The notes under the pieces: model-generated
What the model saw: only the letters and a program-made list of their open reading frames with translations
Databases searched by the model: none
What the model was told of the DNA's origin: nothing
Assembly: GCA_014529385.2 (NCBI GenBank)
Contig: CM043966.1
Span: 140,294,211 to 140,358,210 of the forward strand
Source of the DNA: Adiantum capillus-veneris
Taxonomy: Eukaryota > Streptophyta > Polypodiopsida > Polypodiales > Pteridaceae
DNA length: 64,000 nt
Direction of reading: 5' to 3'
In this document: piece after piece, positions 42,570-52,800 of the stretch
Layout: each line of letters opens with the position of its first letter
How positions within the stretch are numbered: position 1 is the first letter of the stretch
Program-made: the position numbers and the translations under genes

Positions 42570-45500
42570 CCAAGTGGATTGACAGCAGAAGAGAAGGGCA
42601 AAACAAAAGTGGTAAGCATAATCCGTTTGGAGAAGAAAGAGGATGATTTGGGAGCTATGGTCATGCCTGTAGGTAAGAGGGTTACAAGAGATCATGACAT
42701 GAGTGATGCAAGTCCCAGCCATAAAAGAGGGAAACAGGTTGAAATAGGTACAGGTAAAGAGAAGAAGAAGAGAAAGCCCAGGAAACATTACAATGCATCT
42801 GACTTTCCTTTGGGGGAAGGGCAACCAAATTATAGTTTAAGGGCTGATTTGGTGGGTAGAAAGGCTAATGTTACCTTTGGGCAACTCATGGAGATGTGTC
42901 CCAAGTTAAAGAGGCAATGGAAGCACGTAGTCAACCCCATGAAGAAGGAGCCTGCAAGGGGGTCAGTGAGAGTCTTGTCTTTGAATGAGCTACCTGATAT
43001 ATGTCCTACTATGGATGCATGGCATAAGAGGAAGTGCATTGGAGAGGCTTATATTGATGGAGGTGCACAGGTATGTGTTATTACTCAAGCTTGTGTATCA
43101 AAGTTGGGACTCAACATGGTGAAGAATTCAGGTTTTTGCATAAAGCTTGCCAACCAATCAAGGGTGAGGTGCTTGGGAGTTGTAAAGGACTTGGAGGTGG
43201 ATGTATTTGATGTTAAAGTTCTGGTAAATTGCCATGTTATGCCCACGGGTATTGGTGCTTTTCCTCTTATCCTTGGAAGACCATGGTTACAGGCAACCAA
43301 AGCTATACAGGATTGGGGACATGGTACCATCACTCTCTACAATAGAAGGGGTGATAAGAAGAGGTTTGACATGGCTAGCAAGCAATCTTTGGATGTTGAT
43401 TTTGATGAGAAAAGTGATGAAGAAGAGTACTCAAGTGAAGAAGAAGACAATGGGGATGAGGGCAGTGAAGTGGAAGATAGCAGCGATAGTGATCTAGATG
43501 TTTCCTCCTTGTTTCTTGAAGAAGAGCATGATGAGAAACAAAGATTTCTTGGCCTTATGGAGAATGAGGATATCTCTGGTCCTTATGAGCAAATTGAAGA
43601 GCTGATGCAACCCAAAGTTCAACCTAATGTCAAACAGGAGCTGATACAAGGTATGTTGTCTTCCAACTTGACTAGTCATGAGAAGGGTGAGTACCTACAT
43701 ATGATACAACAATTTTCCCATTTATTCATCACTTCTTATGAGGAAATTAGAGGCTTTAAGGGACAGGAAATCCACATTCCAATCAAGGAAGGAGCTCAGT
43801 CCGTACGCCAAAAGCTAAGGAGAATGGGACAGGTACAACTTAATGCTTTAAAGGAAGAGGTAGACAAGCTTCTTGAAGCAGGTTTCATATGTCCTGTGAG
43901 CACTGCAAAATGGGTGAGTCCTGTTGTGGTCACACCCAAGAAGGATGGAAAGTGGAGGATATGTGTTGATTTTAATCCTCTAAACGCAGCCATGAAGAGG
44001 GATCCATACCCTCTTCCTTTCATAGATGACATACTTGATTCTATTGCAGGGCATGAGAGGTATAGCGTATGTGATGGATTCTCTGGATATTTTCAGCTCA
44101 CCTTGGCTTTGGAAGATCTAAATAAGACCACATTTATCACGCCATGGGGATGCTTTTGTTATTGTGTACTTCCTTTTGGTCTTATGAATGGCTATGCGTG
44201 GTATCAAAAGCGCGTCAACAAGGTGTTCTCTCCCTTTCTTGGCAAGTTTGTGAAGGATCTTATTGATGACTTTTGTGTTTATAGATCTAGAAAGGATCAT
44301 TGTGAAAAGCTTGGGATGGCATTGAAGCAATATGATGAAAGTGGAGGTCAACTCAACTCAAAGAAATGTCATCTTGCTCAACCAAGAGTGAAGTTTTTGG
44401 GGCATATGATCTCAGAGAATGGGATTGAAGAGGATCCTCACAAAGTGAAGGCTTTGGTGCTCCTCCCATCACCTAAAGATACAAAGCAACTTTCTACTTT
44501 TATTCAAAAGGTGAAGTATATGGCAAGGTTCATTCCTTTGTCCTCTCAACTTCTTTATCCTCTACAACAAGTAACAAGGTTGGATCCTCTACAATGGAAA
44601 AATGAATGTGAAGAGGTTTTTCAAGGTATCAAAGAGGTTCTTGGTTCTCTTACTGCTATGCAAGCTCCTAATTGGGATAAGGAGTTTTATGTGAATCCAT
44701 CAGTAGGTGAGGATGCTATTGGAGCTATGCTTCTTCAACGAGGTAACAATTTCCACTACATGAAGCCTATCTATTGTGCTAGCAGGGTGAAGCTAGAGGT
44801 GGAGAGAGGCTATACTGAGGTGGAGCTCATTATGGTGAGTGTGATTTATGCATGTAGAAGGTTTAGGCACTACCTTCTCCCTAAACCATTTACATTCCTC
44901 ACTAGCTACACTCTTCTACCTCAATTGGTGAATAGCCCTACTTTGTCAAAGAGGCTCATGAAGTGGATTGTGGAGCTACAGGAATTCCAATTCTCTTTTC
45001 TTGTTGAGGAGAGTACAAGGGCTACATTGGCTGATTTGCTTACCTATAAGGAAAGCCCTCTTCTTCTTAAAGAGGACACAGTGAAGAAGCAACACATGGA
45101 AGCTCCTGACATAGACAATGCCTATCTATTGTTTTTTGATGGCTCTTACAGGAAAGCGCATGGTGAAGCTTTAGGAGGTGTGGTAGTTTATGATCCTCAA
45201 GGTGCTTTGATAACTAAAATGAGTTTGAAGCTTACAGCACAAAGCAACAATGAAGCTGAGTATGCTACTTTGGAGAAAGGTCTCAACCTTTGCCTTGAGC
45301 TAGGCATCTGTCGTGTGAGGGTAAGAGGTGATGCTCTTTTGGTGGTTAAGCAAGTACTTGGAGTGTGGCAAAGTAAGAATCCAAGGCTAAACAATATGTT
45401 TTTTCAAGTGAAGAATCTGCTTAAGCATTTTGAAGCTTGGAGTTTAAGGCATGTGGACAGGTCTCAAAATGAAGAAGCACATGGTGCAGCGCAAGCTTCA

Positions 45501-45725
45501 ATTGGGAAATTGTATGTGATAAGGGCTGATTCTCCTCTTTATTTGGGAAGGAAAGCTTTAGAGAGGGAGGAAGAGTTTCTACAAACAGGTATGCTTCCAT
45601 CAGAGTTGGAAAAGCCAAAAAAGTACGCCTTCCTACGTCGTGCCAAAAGGTATGTGCTACTTGGTGATGCCTTGTATATGAAGGGGGCTGATCTTGTGAT
45701 GAGAAAAGTGCCTTGGAAAGAGTAA
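42570..45725 (+). CDS. E5 pol: protease, RT, degenerate RNase H, archaeal-type RNase H
   Basis: A 1,048-codon open frame (codons counted from 42,579). Protease: IDGGAQVCVIT (Asp about 160) and LILGRPWL. An acidic Ser/Glu stretch spans about 270-320. RT: WVSPVVVTPKKDGKWRICVDF, DGFSGYFQL and LIDDFCVY (Asp 563, 564). First RNase H is degenerate: VNPS in place of VDAS and LTSYTLL in place of the TDH motif. Second RNase H (about 848-975): FFDGSY (Asp 854), NNEAEY (Glu 894) and RGDALLV (Asp 918), but EEAHGAA has His 968 where Asp is usual. A TAA follows just before integrase. Typical Tat-lineage arrangement. Confidence 0.9.
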   Translation, partial: PSGLTAEEKGKTKVVSIIRLEKKEDDLGAMVMPVGKRVTRDHDMSDASPSHKRGKQVEIGTGKEKKKRKPRKHYNASDFPLGEGQPNYSLRADLVGRKANVTFGQLMEMCPKLKRQWKHVVNPMKKEPARGSVRVLSLNELPDICPTMDAWHKRKCIGEAYIDGGAQVCVITQACVSKLGLNMVKNSGFCIKLANQSRVRCLGVVKDLEVDVFDVKVLVNCHVMPTGIGAFPLILGRPWLQATKAIQDWGHGTITLYNRRGDKKRFDMASKQSLDVDFDEKSDEEEYSSEEEDNGDEGSEVEDSSDSDLDVSSLFLEEEHDEKQRFLGLMENEDISGPYEQIEELMQPKVQPNVKQELIQGMLSSNLTSHEKGEYLHMIQQFSHLFITSYEEIRGFKGQEIHIPIKEGAQSVRQKLRRMGQVQLNALKEEVDKLLEAGFICPVSTAKWVSPVVVTPKKDGKWRICVDFNPLNAAMKRDPYPLPFIDDILDSIAGHERYSVCDGFSGYFQLTLALEDLNKTTFITPWGCFCYCVLPFGLMNGYAWYQKRVNKVFSPFLGKFVKDLIDDFCVYRSRKDHCEKLGMALKQYDESGGQLNSKKCHLAQPRVKFLGHMISENGIEEDPHKVKALVLLPSPKDTKQLSTFIQKVKYMARFIPLSSQLLYPLQQVTRLDPLQWKNECEEVFQGIKEVLGSLTAMQAPNWDKEFYVNPSVGEDAIGAMLLQRGNNFHYMKPIYCASRVKLEVERGYTEVELIMVSVIYACRRFRHYLLPKPFTFLTSYTLLPQLVNSPTLSKRLMKWIVELQEFQFSFLVEESTRATLADLLTYKESPLLLKEDTVKKQHMEAPDIDNAYLLFFDGSYRKAHGEALGGVVVYDPQGALITKMSLKLTAQSNNEAEYATLEKGLNLCLELGICRVRVRGDALLVVKQVLGVWQSKNPRLNNMFFQVKNLLKHFEAWSLRHVDRSQNEEAHGAAQASIGKLYVIRADSPLYLGRKALEREEEFLQTGMLPSELEKPKKYAFLRRAKRYVLLGDALYMKGADLVMRKVPWKE

Positions 45726-46928
45726 ATTTACAAAATTTTAGAGGAGAATCATGAGGGTTCTTGTGGTGGTCACTTTGCTGCAAAGATCACTTTGCATAAA
45801 GTCTTGCAGGAGGGTTATGTGTGGCCAAGTGTTCAACGTGATGTTCATCATTGGTGCAAGTCTTGTAAAGAGTGTCAAAGCATGGAAAATAGGGTTCTCA
45901 AATCAGAATTTAGAGGCACCATTGTGGCTTATGATGTGTTTGAGAAGTGGGGTATTGATGCAATAGGTCCTCTACCTATGACAGCTGGAGGCAAATGTTA
46001 CATACTTACTGCTATTGACTATCTATCCAGGTGGGCCGAAGCCAAAGCTGTTAAGCACATCACGAGTAAAGATGTTTCCTTATTTATATATGAAGATATT
46101 TTCTGAAAATTTGGCATGCCATTGGAGTTACTTTCTGACAAGGGTCCAGGTTTCAGGGGAGAGTTGGTGGATTATCTATGTGAGAAGCTTCATGTGCATC
46201 GCAGGTTTACTACTCCATATTATCCTCAATGCAATGGCATGAATGAAAGGTTTAATGGAGAGCTCATAAGGATGCTTACAAAGATGACAAGAAACAATGT
46301 GAAGACTTGGGATTTAGAGCTACCTTGTGCTCTATGGGCTTATAGGACTGCCATCAAATCAGGTACTGGTTTTTCTTCCTTTCATCTAGTTTTTGGCAAA
46401 GAGGCTTTACTTCCTATTGAGGTGGAGATACCATCCTTGAAGATGATGCTAAAGCTTGAAGAAGAGCCCAAGGATACATTCAAGGAAAGACTTTTATATT
46501 TGCAATGTGTACAATTGGATAGGGTGTTAGCTTTTGAGCATTATGAGCAGGTCTTGAAGAAGAATCAAGCAAAGGCAAATGAGAAGGTAAAGAACAAGGA
46601 CATCAAGAAGGGTGACATGGTGCTTCGTTACAATAGTAAGCTTGATAGCACTTTTCAAAAGAAATTTCAAATCAAGTGGCAAGGTCCTTTCTTGGTCTTA
46701 AACAGGTTTTCGAATGGCACATATCAACTTGCTGACTTGGATGGTACCCCGCATAAAGCACGTGTGAATGGCTACAGGTTGAAGAAGTATATTGCAAGGT
46801 TGATGACTGTGATTGAGGATGAGCCTTCTTTTGAAGAATTTGCTCATCATGTGGTTAATGATGAAGATGAGGTGAAAACTCCATCATGTGGTTTACAGGA
46901 TCTCTTTCGTGCTACTGATCATGAATGA
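45726..46928 (+). CDS. E5 integrase
   Basis: It continues the pol frame directly after the TAA at 45,723. Zinc-binding module: HEGSCGGHF, YVWPSV and CKSCKECQ. The catalytic core has its three acids in KWGIDAIGP, LLSDKGPGF and GMNERFNGEL. A TGA at 46,104 lies in front of KFGMPLELLSD, where related integrases have an ordinary residue. The C-terminal part has VKNKDIKKGDMVL and KWQGPFLV, typical of the SH3-like integrase tail, and ends HKARVNGYRLKKY plus about 40 residues. There is no chromodomain. It would insert element cDNA; ACGT flanks hint at site preference. Confidence 0.85.
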
Positions 46929-46955
46929 TCTAGCAGGCTGGGGTGTGGCAAACTA

Positions 46956-47827
46956 TGTTGGGCGCATTTCTCACACCCCGCTTTTTGTAAATTTGTACAT
47001 ACGGACATGATGCCCGATGTCAAAAGGGCGTGTGGGATTTCTTTTTGTGGGTTTTTTAGCTTGCTTTAGCAAGCACATGTACATGCACTGCAAGTCGCTA
47101 GTCCAGTGATAGCTGTCGGGCTACTGTAAGTGCCCGTGAGTGAGTTTTTTGAAGTGAGCCTTGTATATAAATTAAACTCATGTAAAAACTAAAAAGGATT
47201 CAGCCAAAGATCAGAAATTTGCAGGTTTTAGCTTGTTCTGTCTCCTTGGTGCTCTTGGATGCAGTGTTTTGCCCCGACTAGCCTTCTCTACGTGTAGTCG
47301 TGCTGGGACAGCTCTCTGTTCGCGTCAATTTTGCTCATGAGGGCGTATGGAATCAATTTTATTCATCTTCAGCTTTCTCGCCAGTCATTTTTCAAGCTTT
47401 CTCTCAAGCTTTAAAGTGACCCAATTGGAGTTGTGCTCATCAGGTTACGACTAGTTCTCTGCAGGGTTATGGCTATGGCAGCCTAGTGGCAAATTGTGTG
47501 TAGATAGATTCGGAGGGCATGTATCTATGAATTGTGGAATTGATGTTGAAGTTGTGGGTTTGTGATGTTTGATTGTGAAAGGAGAGGCTCTTGTCTTCAT
47601 ATGCATTGGTCGGCGTGTGTTGTAAATCCATGCTTTGGCAGGGTTTTGCTCCTATGTGACATAGTCTCTTGGGTGGGCGATGGCTAGTAAATTCCCAAGG
47701 GTCTAGTCCTATTGGGCTTGTGGTGTTTCAAAGGGATTTTGCAAATATTTTGGTGTCTTATAGTTCTCTTTCGACGCTCTTGGGTGACATCACTATAGAG
47801 GTGTTTCAGTTTGCTTGTTTCCCAACA
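46956..47827 (+). repeat. E5 3' LTR
   Basis: 872 bp, TGTTGGGCGC to CCCAACA, followed by ACGT. The sequence just before it (GGCTGGGGTGTGGCAAACTA) is a weak polypurine tract. Confidence 0.95.
47164..47170 (+). promoter_or_regulatory. TATA box of E5 3' LTR
   Basis: TATATAA, the copy of the word at 40,892 in the 5' LTR. Confidence 0.55.
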
Positions 47828-47831
47828 ACGT

Positions 47832-49762
47832 CTTTTTGATGAAATGATCAAAGAGCAACCAAAACAGCAAGAAGAAAGAAAAGCTACTAAAGATGCCGTG
47901 GAGACCGCTGAGGAGACTAATCACAACAAATTTTTGGATTTGCTAAGAGCTGGTTATTCACGCTCAGAAGTAGCACAGCAGGCCTTCCACCTACCAACAC
48001 AACTTGCCGAGCAACAACCAATTGACATAAAGTTAAGCGAGTCAAAGGAAATAGCCACCGACACCAAGGGGCTATTAATACAAGAAGATGATTGGGGAGC
48101 AGTTCTCCAAACTCTATAGCGCTTAAGGGATAAATCCATAATGGCCGAAGAAGATTTCTTAAACCTTAGACAACAAGAGGCAAAATTAAAGAAGGAGCAA
48201 GTTGCCCAACAAAAGGAGAAACAAGATGCCCTGCAAATAAAATCTCAAATGCAAGCTGAGATCATATTGTTAACACAACAACATGATGAGATTAACAAGA
48301 AGTATCATAAGGTTGAAGAAAGAGCACGAAATGCTGATGACAAAGCAAAAAATCTAGCCAGAGTATTAGCCGAAACAGAAAAAGAGAGAGAGAGTTTAAC
48401 TATACAATTAGCAGATGAATCAAATGAAGTGGAGAACATGCGAAATGAGAAAGAAAAGGCTGAATTGGCACACAAAGCTGTGTAGGATGAGATCATTGAG
48501 CTCAAAGATCAAGTGGAATTAAAACAAAAGACTATACAAAGACTTTGAGCAACTCGTAGCAGGGCTAGGACCAACCTAGAGGGCAATGCTTCGGAAATGA
48601 CTGTCATTGAATCATAGCTTAAAGAGCTTCAAGAAAGAGCTCACAATAGAAAGAAGACAGCGGATAATGATGGTTGAGGGATCATTGAGTATTGAGAAAA
48701 GGTTAGAAGGGGAAAAGGAAGCTTTGCAAGCTGAAAAAAATGATCTCAGTCTTCAACTTGAGACCCTTAGTGAATTGCTGATCAAGACTTCTGAGGAAGC
48801 AACCAAGGCAATGGAAGAGGCCAACCAAGCAACTGAGGAACAAAAGAAAGCCTATGAAGCACTCAAACAACAAAGTCTGGAGGAGCCCGTACTACCTGAA
48901 GGCCCAGCTACCCTTGAAGGCATAAACTTAGATATACATGATGAGCCTGGGGAGCAAGCCTTACAACCAGAAGAAATCATTGCAGGTAGTGTTAGAAAAA
49001 AACCGGGGTCTAGTGTATTTTAACCGGCTAAAATTATAAAATCCCAGTTAGATTTTGAGCTTGCCTTTAAGAAAACCGGAAAATTTACACTAGTTTTAGT
49101 GTAATTACCGGCAAAAGTTTCAAATTTTGACCTAAAAACTGTGAGAATTTCAAGTTTCCCCTTATTTTGATCGATTGGGAAAAATGTATTTTTCCCAATC
49201 CTGATTGCAGGCCCCTCTTAGGAAACAAGGGATTTGACCAAAGAAGAAGAAGACACCCTCCAACAGGCTATAGAGGAAGCTACACAAGAAAGTGCAAAAG
49301 AAGCCATGTAGTGGGAGAAAAGGATTCTTAGATCAGTGGCCATCCAACAAGTAGATGTCGCCCATATTAGAAAGGAATGGATGCAACCGACTCTCCCTTA
49401 TCCACTACTGAAGTATGAAGCTCTCACACTAAACAAAAGAATCCAAGTAGAGACAATGGTTCCAATATATGACGGAGATATCCATCAAGTAGAGGAGGCA
49501 AAGTTGATCATCGATTCACAACCAAAATGGAGAAAAGGGTGATCCATTTAGTGGAAGCAACCAAAGCAATATGGGACGATCTCAGTTTCTGCCCTTTACC
49601 ACGCGTCCGAACTTGAAAGGAGCATCAACTACTACGTCGAAGCCATCCCACATGGCTCAATTATCCAAGGTTACCTGCACTAAAATTAGGCAAGAGAATA
49701 AGTGGACAATATATGGTGAAAACCCTTACGGGTGCCATAAAATTGTTCACTGGCTCTCCTGA
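47832..49762 (+). pseudogene. unit U ORF, right part: long coiled-coil protein
   Basis: Resumes after the ACGT copy at 47,828. Open stretches 47,832-48,119, 48,141-48,485, 48,607-49,023 and 49,336-49,762 encode a Glu/Lys/Gln-rich protein with clear heptad character (for example LARVLAETEKERESLTIQL and EALQAEKNDLSLQLETL), about 400 residues long. The interruptions are mostly single stops, several of CAG-to-TAG type, and one shift near 48,600. A GT-AG intron-like segment lies inside (48,986-49,210). I do not recognise the protein; it may be a structural or gag-like protein of unit U. Confidence 0.5.
48986..49210 (+). other. intron-like or inserted segment, 225 bp
   Basis: Bounded by CAG|GTAGTG and TGATTGCAG|GC, with a pyrimidine-rich run before the 3' end. 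Removing it keeps the coiled-coil frame, and the text resumes with the same Glu/Gln-rich composition. Inside, TAGTGTATTTTAACCGGC and TAGTGTAATTACCGGC are repeated, and a hairpin with 13-bp perfect arms (GATTGGGAAAAAT, loop GT) sits at 49,173-49,200. ATTGCAGG occurs at both edges, so an insertion with an 8-bp target duplication is the alternative. Confidence 0.5.
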
Positions 49763-50128
49763 CCTCTCATGTATCATGCTGCGCAAAATTTGCAAAACGC
49801 TATTAGCAGTTTTTGAAATTTTTTAACCTTCCAAGGCTTCGGATTCAGTATTTTTCTACACGCTCGATACAACTTTTAGATGTGCGTATGACTTATCTAC
49901 ATAGCCTACTCTGAATGTAATTTATCATCTATATCAGCGCATAATGTTTTTGCCATCTTATCATATGCAAGCCTTCGAGGAGGCCTTCTACAAAGGCTTT
50001 TTCACCATAGCCACCGATATTTTTGGCCCTACCTTGTCTGTTCTGCATGCTCGCTACGAGTCAGTGCTGGAGATGTGCAAGGTCAATTTTTGAAGACTCA
50101 GCAAGTCATGTCGGAAATGACATGAGCT
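49763..50128 (+). other. 3' untranslated part of unit U
   Basis: AT-rich, no ORF. It ends with a polypurine tract. Confidence 0.4.
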
Positions 50129-50141
50129 AGGAGGGGGGCAG
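50129..50141 (+). other. polypurine tract
   Basis: AGGAGGGGGGCAG immediately before TGTTGGCC, the usual configuration for plus-strand priming at a 3' LTR. Confidence 0.7.
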
Positions 50142-50900
50142 TGTTGGCCAGAGGATTATTTGTAATTGACGGGATCCATTCCATATTTTGTAATTTAATG
50201 CGGGGCTTTTAAGAGCTTCCAAACTGTATATAATTTTTCTTTTTAGAATGGACAAATAGGACATTAGGGAAGCCCATTGAGAAGGGTATAAAACCCATTT
50301 TTGTAACTGTAGAAGACACCTTTTTTTATAATAAGAAAAGTCTCTTATCTTCTTCTGTGTACGGCACTCTGTGTCGAGAGAGTGAGAGATTTTATCTGTG
50401 TGCAACGAGAGCTACAGTGGTCGGAATCGCTAACGGAGAGCAGCAGTGTGTTGCCCACGAGGAGAGCTATGCGTTGATGCTTGCATTGCACGCGTTCATC
50501 TGTGTTTCGACAAGTTCACCCGCAAGCTACTTTTGGAGTTTTAGTGAGTAAACGTTGTCCATTTTTTCATTTCAGCATATCCACGCGACCAACAACGAGT
50601 AGAGCTACACATTAGGCATGTTAGGTTTCAAAAACAGTGACGTGTAAAATCCGACCAGACATACTACACGTTTTTTGCAAGGAGGGTATTGGGTTAGGAT
50701 TTGTGGTCAGAGACCTTAGGGATAGCGGCCTACTAGTGTGTGTAGGACTTCCCTTGAGTTTTGTGAAGTTTCAAGACCGTTTGATGGGCTTTTGGCTTGC
50801 GGTAGCATTGTAAGACACTCTCACGTTCAGAGAACAGATGGCATTTAGATAAGATATCTTCGTAGGAAATAGTCATAAGTCGTTCGAGTAGCGGTTGACA
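50142..50900 (+). repeat. LTR of unit U (3' LTR or solo)
   Basis: It begins TGTTGGCCAGAGG right after a polypurine tract. A TATAAAA word lies at 50,287, A/T-rich possible polyadenylation words near 50,325, and a GAGAGAGTGAGAG leader near 50,375. The right end is uncertain. The same landmark order occurs at 1-560. No 5' partner was found near 33-37 kb. Confidence 0.55.
50287..50293 (+). promoter_or_regulatory. TATA box in unit U LTR
   Basis: TATAAAA in the context GAAGGGTATAAAACCC, about 145 bp into the LTR. Confidence 0.6.
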
Positions 50901-51000
50901 CCCTTTGCTTGCTTCCATCCGCCTATGGGTGGAGCTCCGTCCTTAGCTAACAATCTTGTTAGGCGAGTTCTCACTGTGCTGACGTCCGTCGCAGTGTATC

Positions 51001-51830
51001 CGCCAACAAAGGCACATTTGGTTGCCAAAGGTTATTCTCAAAATGCTGGTGTTGATTATCAAGAGACATTTTTGATAGTCGTTTGCATTACTAGTATTTG
51101 GGTTCTATTGGTATTTACTCTTCAGTTTGATTTAGAGACTCACCAAATGGATGTGCGAATTGCTTTTTTGAATGGTGATTTGAATGAAGAAATTTACATG
51201 GAGCAACCAGAAGGATTTTTTATTCTAGGGAAGGAAGATCTTGTTTCTCATATTCATAAGGCTTTATATGGTCTCAAACAAGCTTCAAGGACTTGGTACA
51301 TAAAGTTTGATCTTTTTCTTACCTCCCATGGATTTTTCTCTTGTTTTTCTGATCCTAACTTATACATCAAATGCCAAAATGGTAGTTTTGTGATCCTTGC
51401 CAATTTATGTGGTCTATACAATTCTTGTCTCCAATGATTTGGGATTTCTACAACAAGTCAAGAAGTTGTTGTCTTCAGTGTTTGATAAGGTGGATCTTGG
51501 AGAGCTTCACTCATATCTTGGCATTCAGATTCAAAGGAACCACACCAAAGGTATTTTATTACTTCGACTGTCAAATTTTATTGAAGATACTATTTGGAAG
51601 TTTGGTTTGGAATCTATACATATAGCTAATACTCCTTGTCTTACGAGTTCTATGAAAAATACTTCGGACAATGGTGGTCCGCTTGTTACAAATCAGCCTT
51701 ATGCAAATTTGGTTGGATGTTTTCAATTTGTTGGTCTTAACACTTGTCCTGATATTTTGTTTGTTGCTAACTTCTTAGACAACATCTTGTGTCTCCTTCT
51801 CTCAAGCATTGGTCTGTAGCAAAGCGCATG
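51001..51830 (+). pseudogene. E6 copia reverse transcriptase fragment
   Basis: Copia-type wording is clear: HLVAKGYSQNAGVDYQETF, FLNGDLNEEIYMEQPEGF and KALYGLKQASRTWY. An extra base near 51,398 shifts the frame just before the catalytic box. In the shifted frame (51,397-51,830) the box reads YVVY where YVDD is required, so both catalytic Asp are lost. Then come LVSNDL, LGELHSYLGIQI and the thumb region. It is inactive by three independent faults: truncation, shift and active-site loss. Confidence 0.88.
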
Positions 51831-52394
51831 TTGAGATACTTAAAAGACACCACAGATTTTGGTTTGGTTTATCAACGCCATTTGAATTCAGACTCTATGT
51901 CATCTCTCTCTCTTTTGGGTTATACAGATGCTGATTGGGCCAGCTCACATTTATCTATGAGATCTATGAGTGGAAATTGCTTCTTCATTAATGATTGTCT
52001 TATTTCTTGGGCTAATAAGAAACAACGTTGTGTTGCAGTTTCTACAATTGAGTCTGAATATGTTACCGCATCACTTTTCGCTCATGAGCTCATTTGGCTT
52101 TGACGAATGTTGACAGATATTGGTCATTCTCCTCTTTCTAGTACACCCTTGCGATGTGACAATCAGAGTACTATCAGTCTTGCAAAAGATTATGTACAAC
52201 ACAATAAATCAAAGCATATTGCGGTTCATTACCATTATATCCGATATGAAGTACGCAAAGGCACTATTATGATTGAGCATTGCCCGAATGACCAGATGCT
52301 TGAAGATATTTTTACCAAAGGCCTCAATGAGTCACGCTTCATTCTCTTGCGCTTGGAGCTTGGAATTACCTCAGCTTCACTCTTTCTAGATTAG
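51789..52394 (+). pseudogene. E6 copia RNase H
   Basis: AKRMLRYLKDTTDFGLVY leads in. Catalytic words: YTDADWASS (Asp), STIESEYVTAS (Glu) and RCDNQSTISLAKD (Asp), then NKSKHIAVHYHYIR and EDIFTKGL, which end copia pol. A TGA at 52,102 splits the domain into two ORFs in the same frame or nearly so. It overlaps the RT thumb frame. The fourth motif (KSKHI/HYHYIR) is intact. Confidence 0.85.
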
Positions 52395-52642
52395 ATTCTC
52401 TACTCTCATGATAACTTTGTACATATGTCATTGTACTCATGTAGACACCTTGCACCGTACACATTTTACATTTTGCACATTGTGACCTATTGGTCACTTG
52501 TATATTTGTACATAGAAACACAATGCACGTTCATGCTATTACTTTTGGTTCATATTCACATTTGTATAGGAGCTTGGATTTTTCCCTTGTACTCCCCAAG
52601 GGTTTTTTCATCCACAGCTAGAGACATTTGTTTGAGTGGGAA
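52395..52642 (+). other. E6 3' untranslated region and polypurine tract
   Basis: No ORF of note; ends TTTGAGTGGGAA, a polypurine-like tract before TGTTGCAGCTATATATAG. Confidence 0.5.
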
Positions 52643-52800
52643 TGTTGCAGCTATATATAGCTCACTCTACCTAACTTGGTCTCACGTAACTTGTCCTCAA
52701 TATGAATCATTCTTTGGGAGTGTACATGGTGTGTCTCTTGTGTCATCTCTCTCTGTTAACCCTCACGGCACACGGACACTGTAACCATATTATTTATTTA

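Larger units (their letters stand above)
40684..47827 (+). mobile_element. E5: nearly complete Tat-lineage Ty3/gypsy element
   Basis: Both LTRs are 872 bp and differ at roughly thirty to thirty-five positions by eye (about 4 percent), so the insertion is moderately young. The target duplication is ACGT (40,680-40,683 and 47,828-47,831). Internal order: gag, protease, RT, degenerate RNase H, second archaeal-type RNase H, integrase. The second RNase H places it in the Tat lineage. Defects are few: one small shift and a stop in gag, a TGA between gag and pol, a TAA before integrase and a TGA within it. Confidence 0.93.
50995..52800 (+). mobile_element. E6: 5'-truncated Ty1/copia element
   Basis: Only the RT palm onward, RNase H and the start of a 3' LTR remain. 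Gag, protease, integrase and the 5' LTR are missing; the left edge is an abrupt junction with the LTR of unit U. The right part contains GAGTGGGAA|TGTTGCAGC (52,634-52,651), a polypurine-like tract and LTR start, about 250 bp after RNase H. The LTR runs into E7 near 52,800. Confidence 0.8.

Noticed and set aside
42057-42824. 255-codon antisense ORF
   Set aside because: Shadow of E5 gag and the pol start; no motif of its own.
49173-49210. Helitron 3' end
   Set aside because: A strong hairpin is present, but there is no CTRR terminus after it and no TC start at the other edge.
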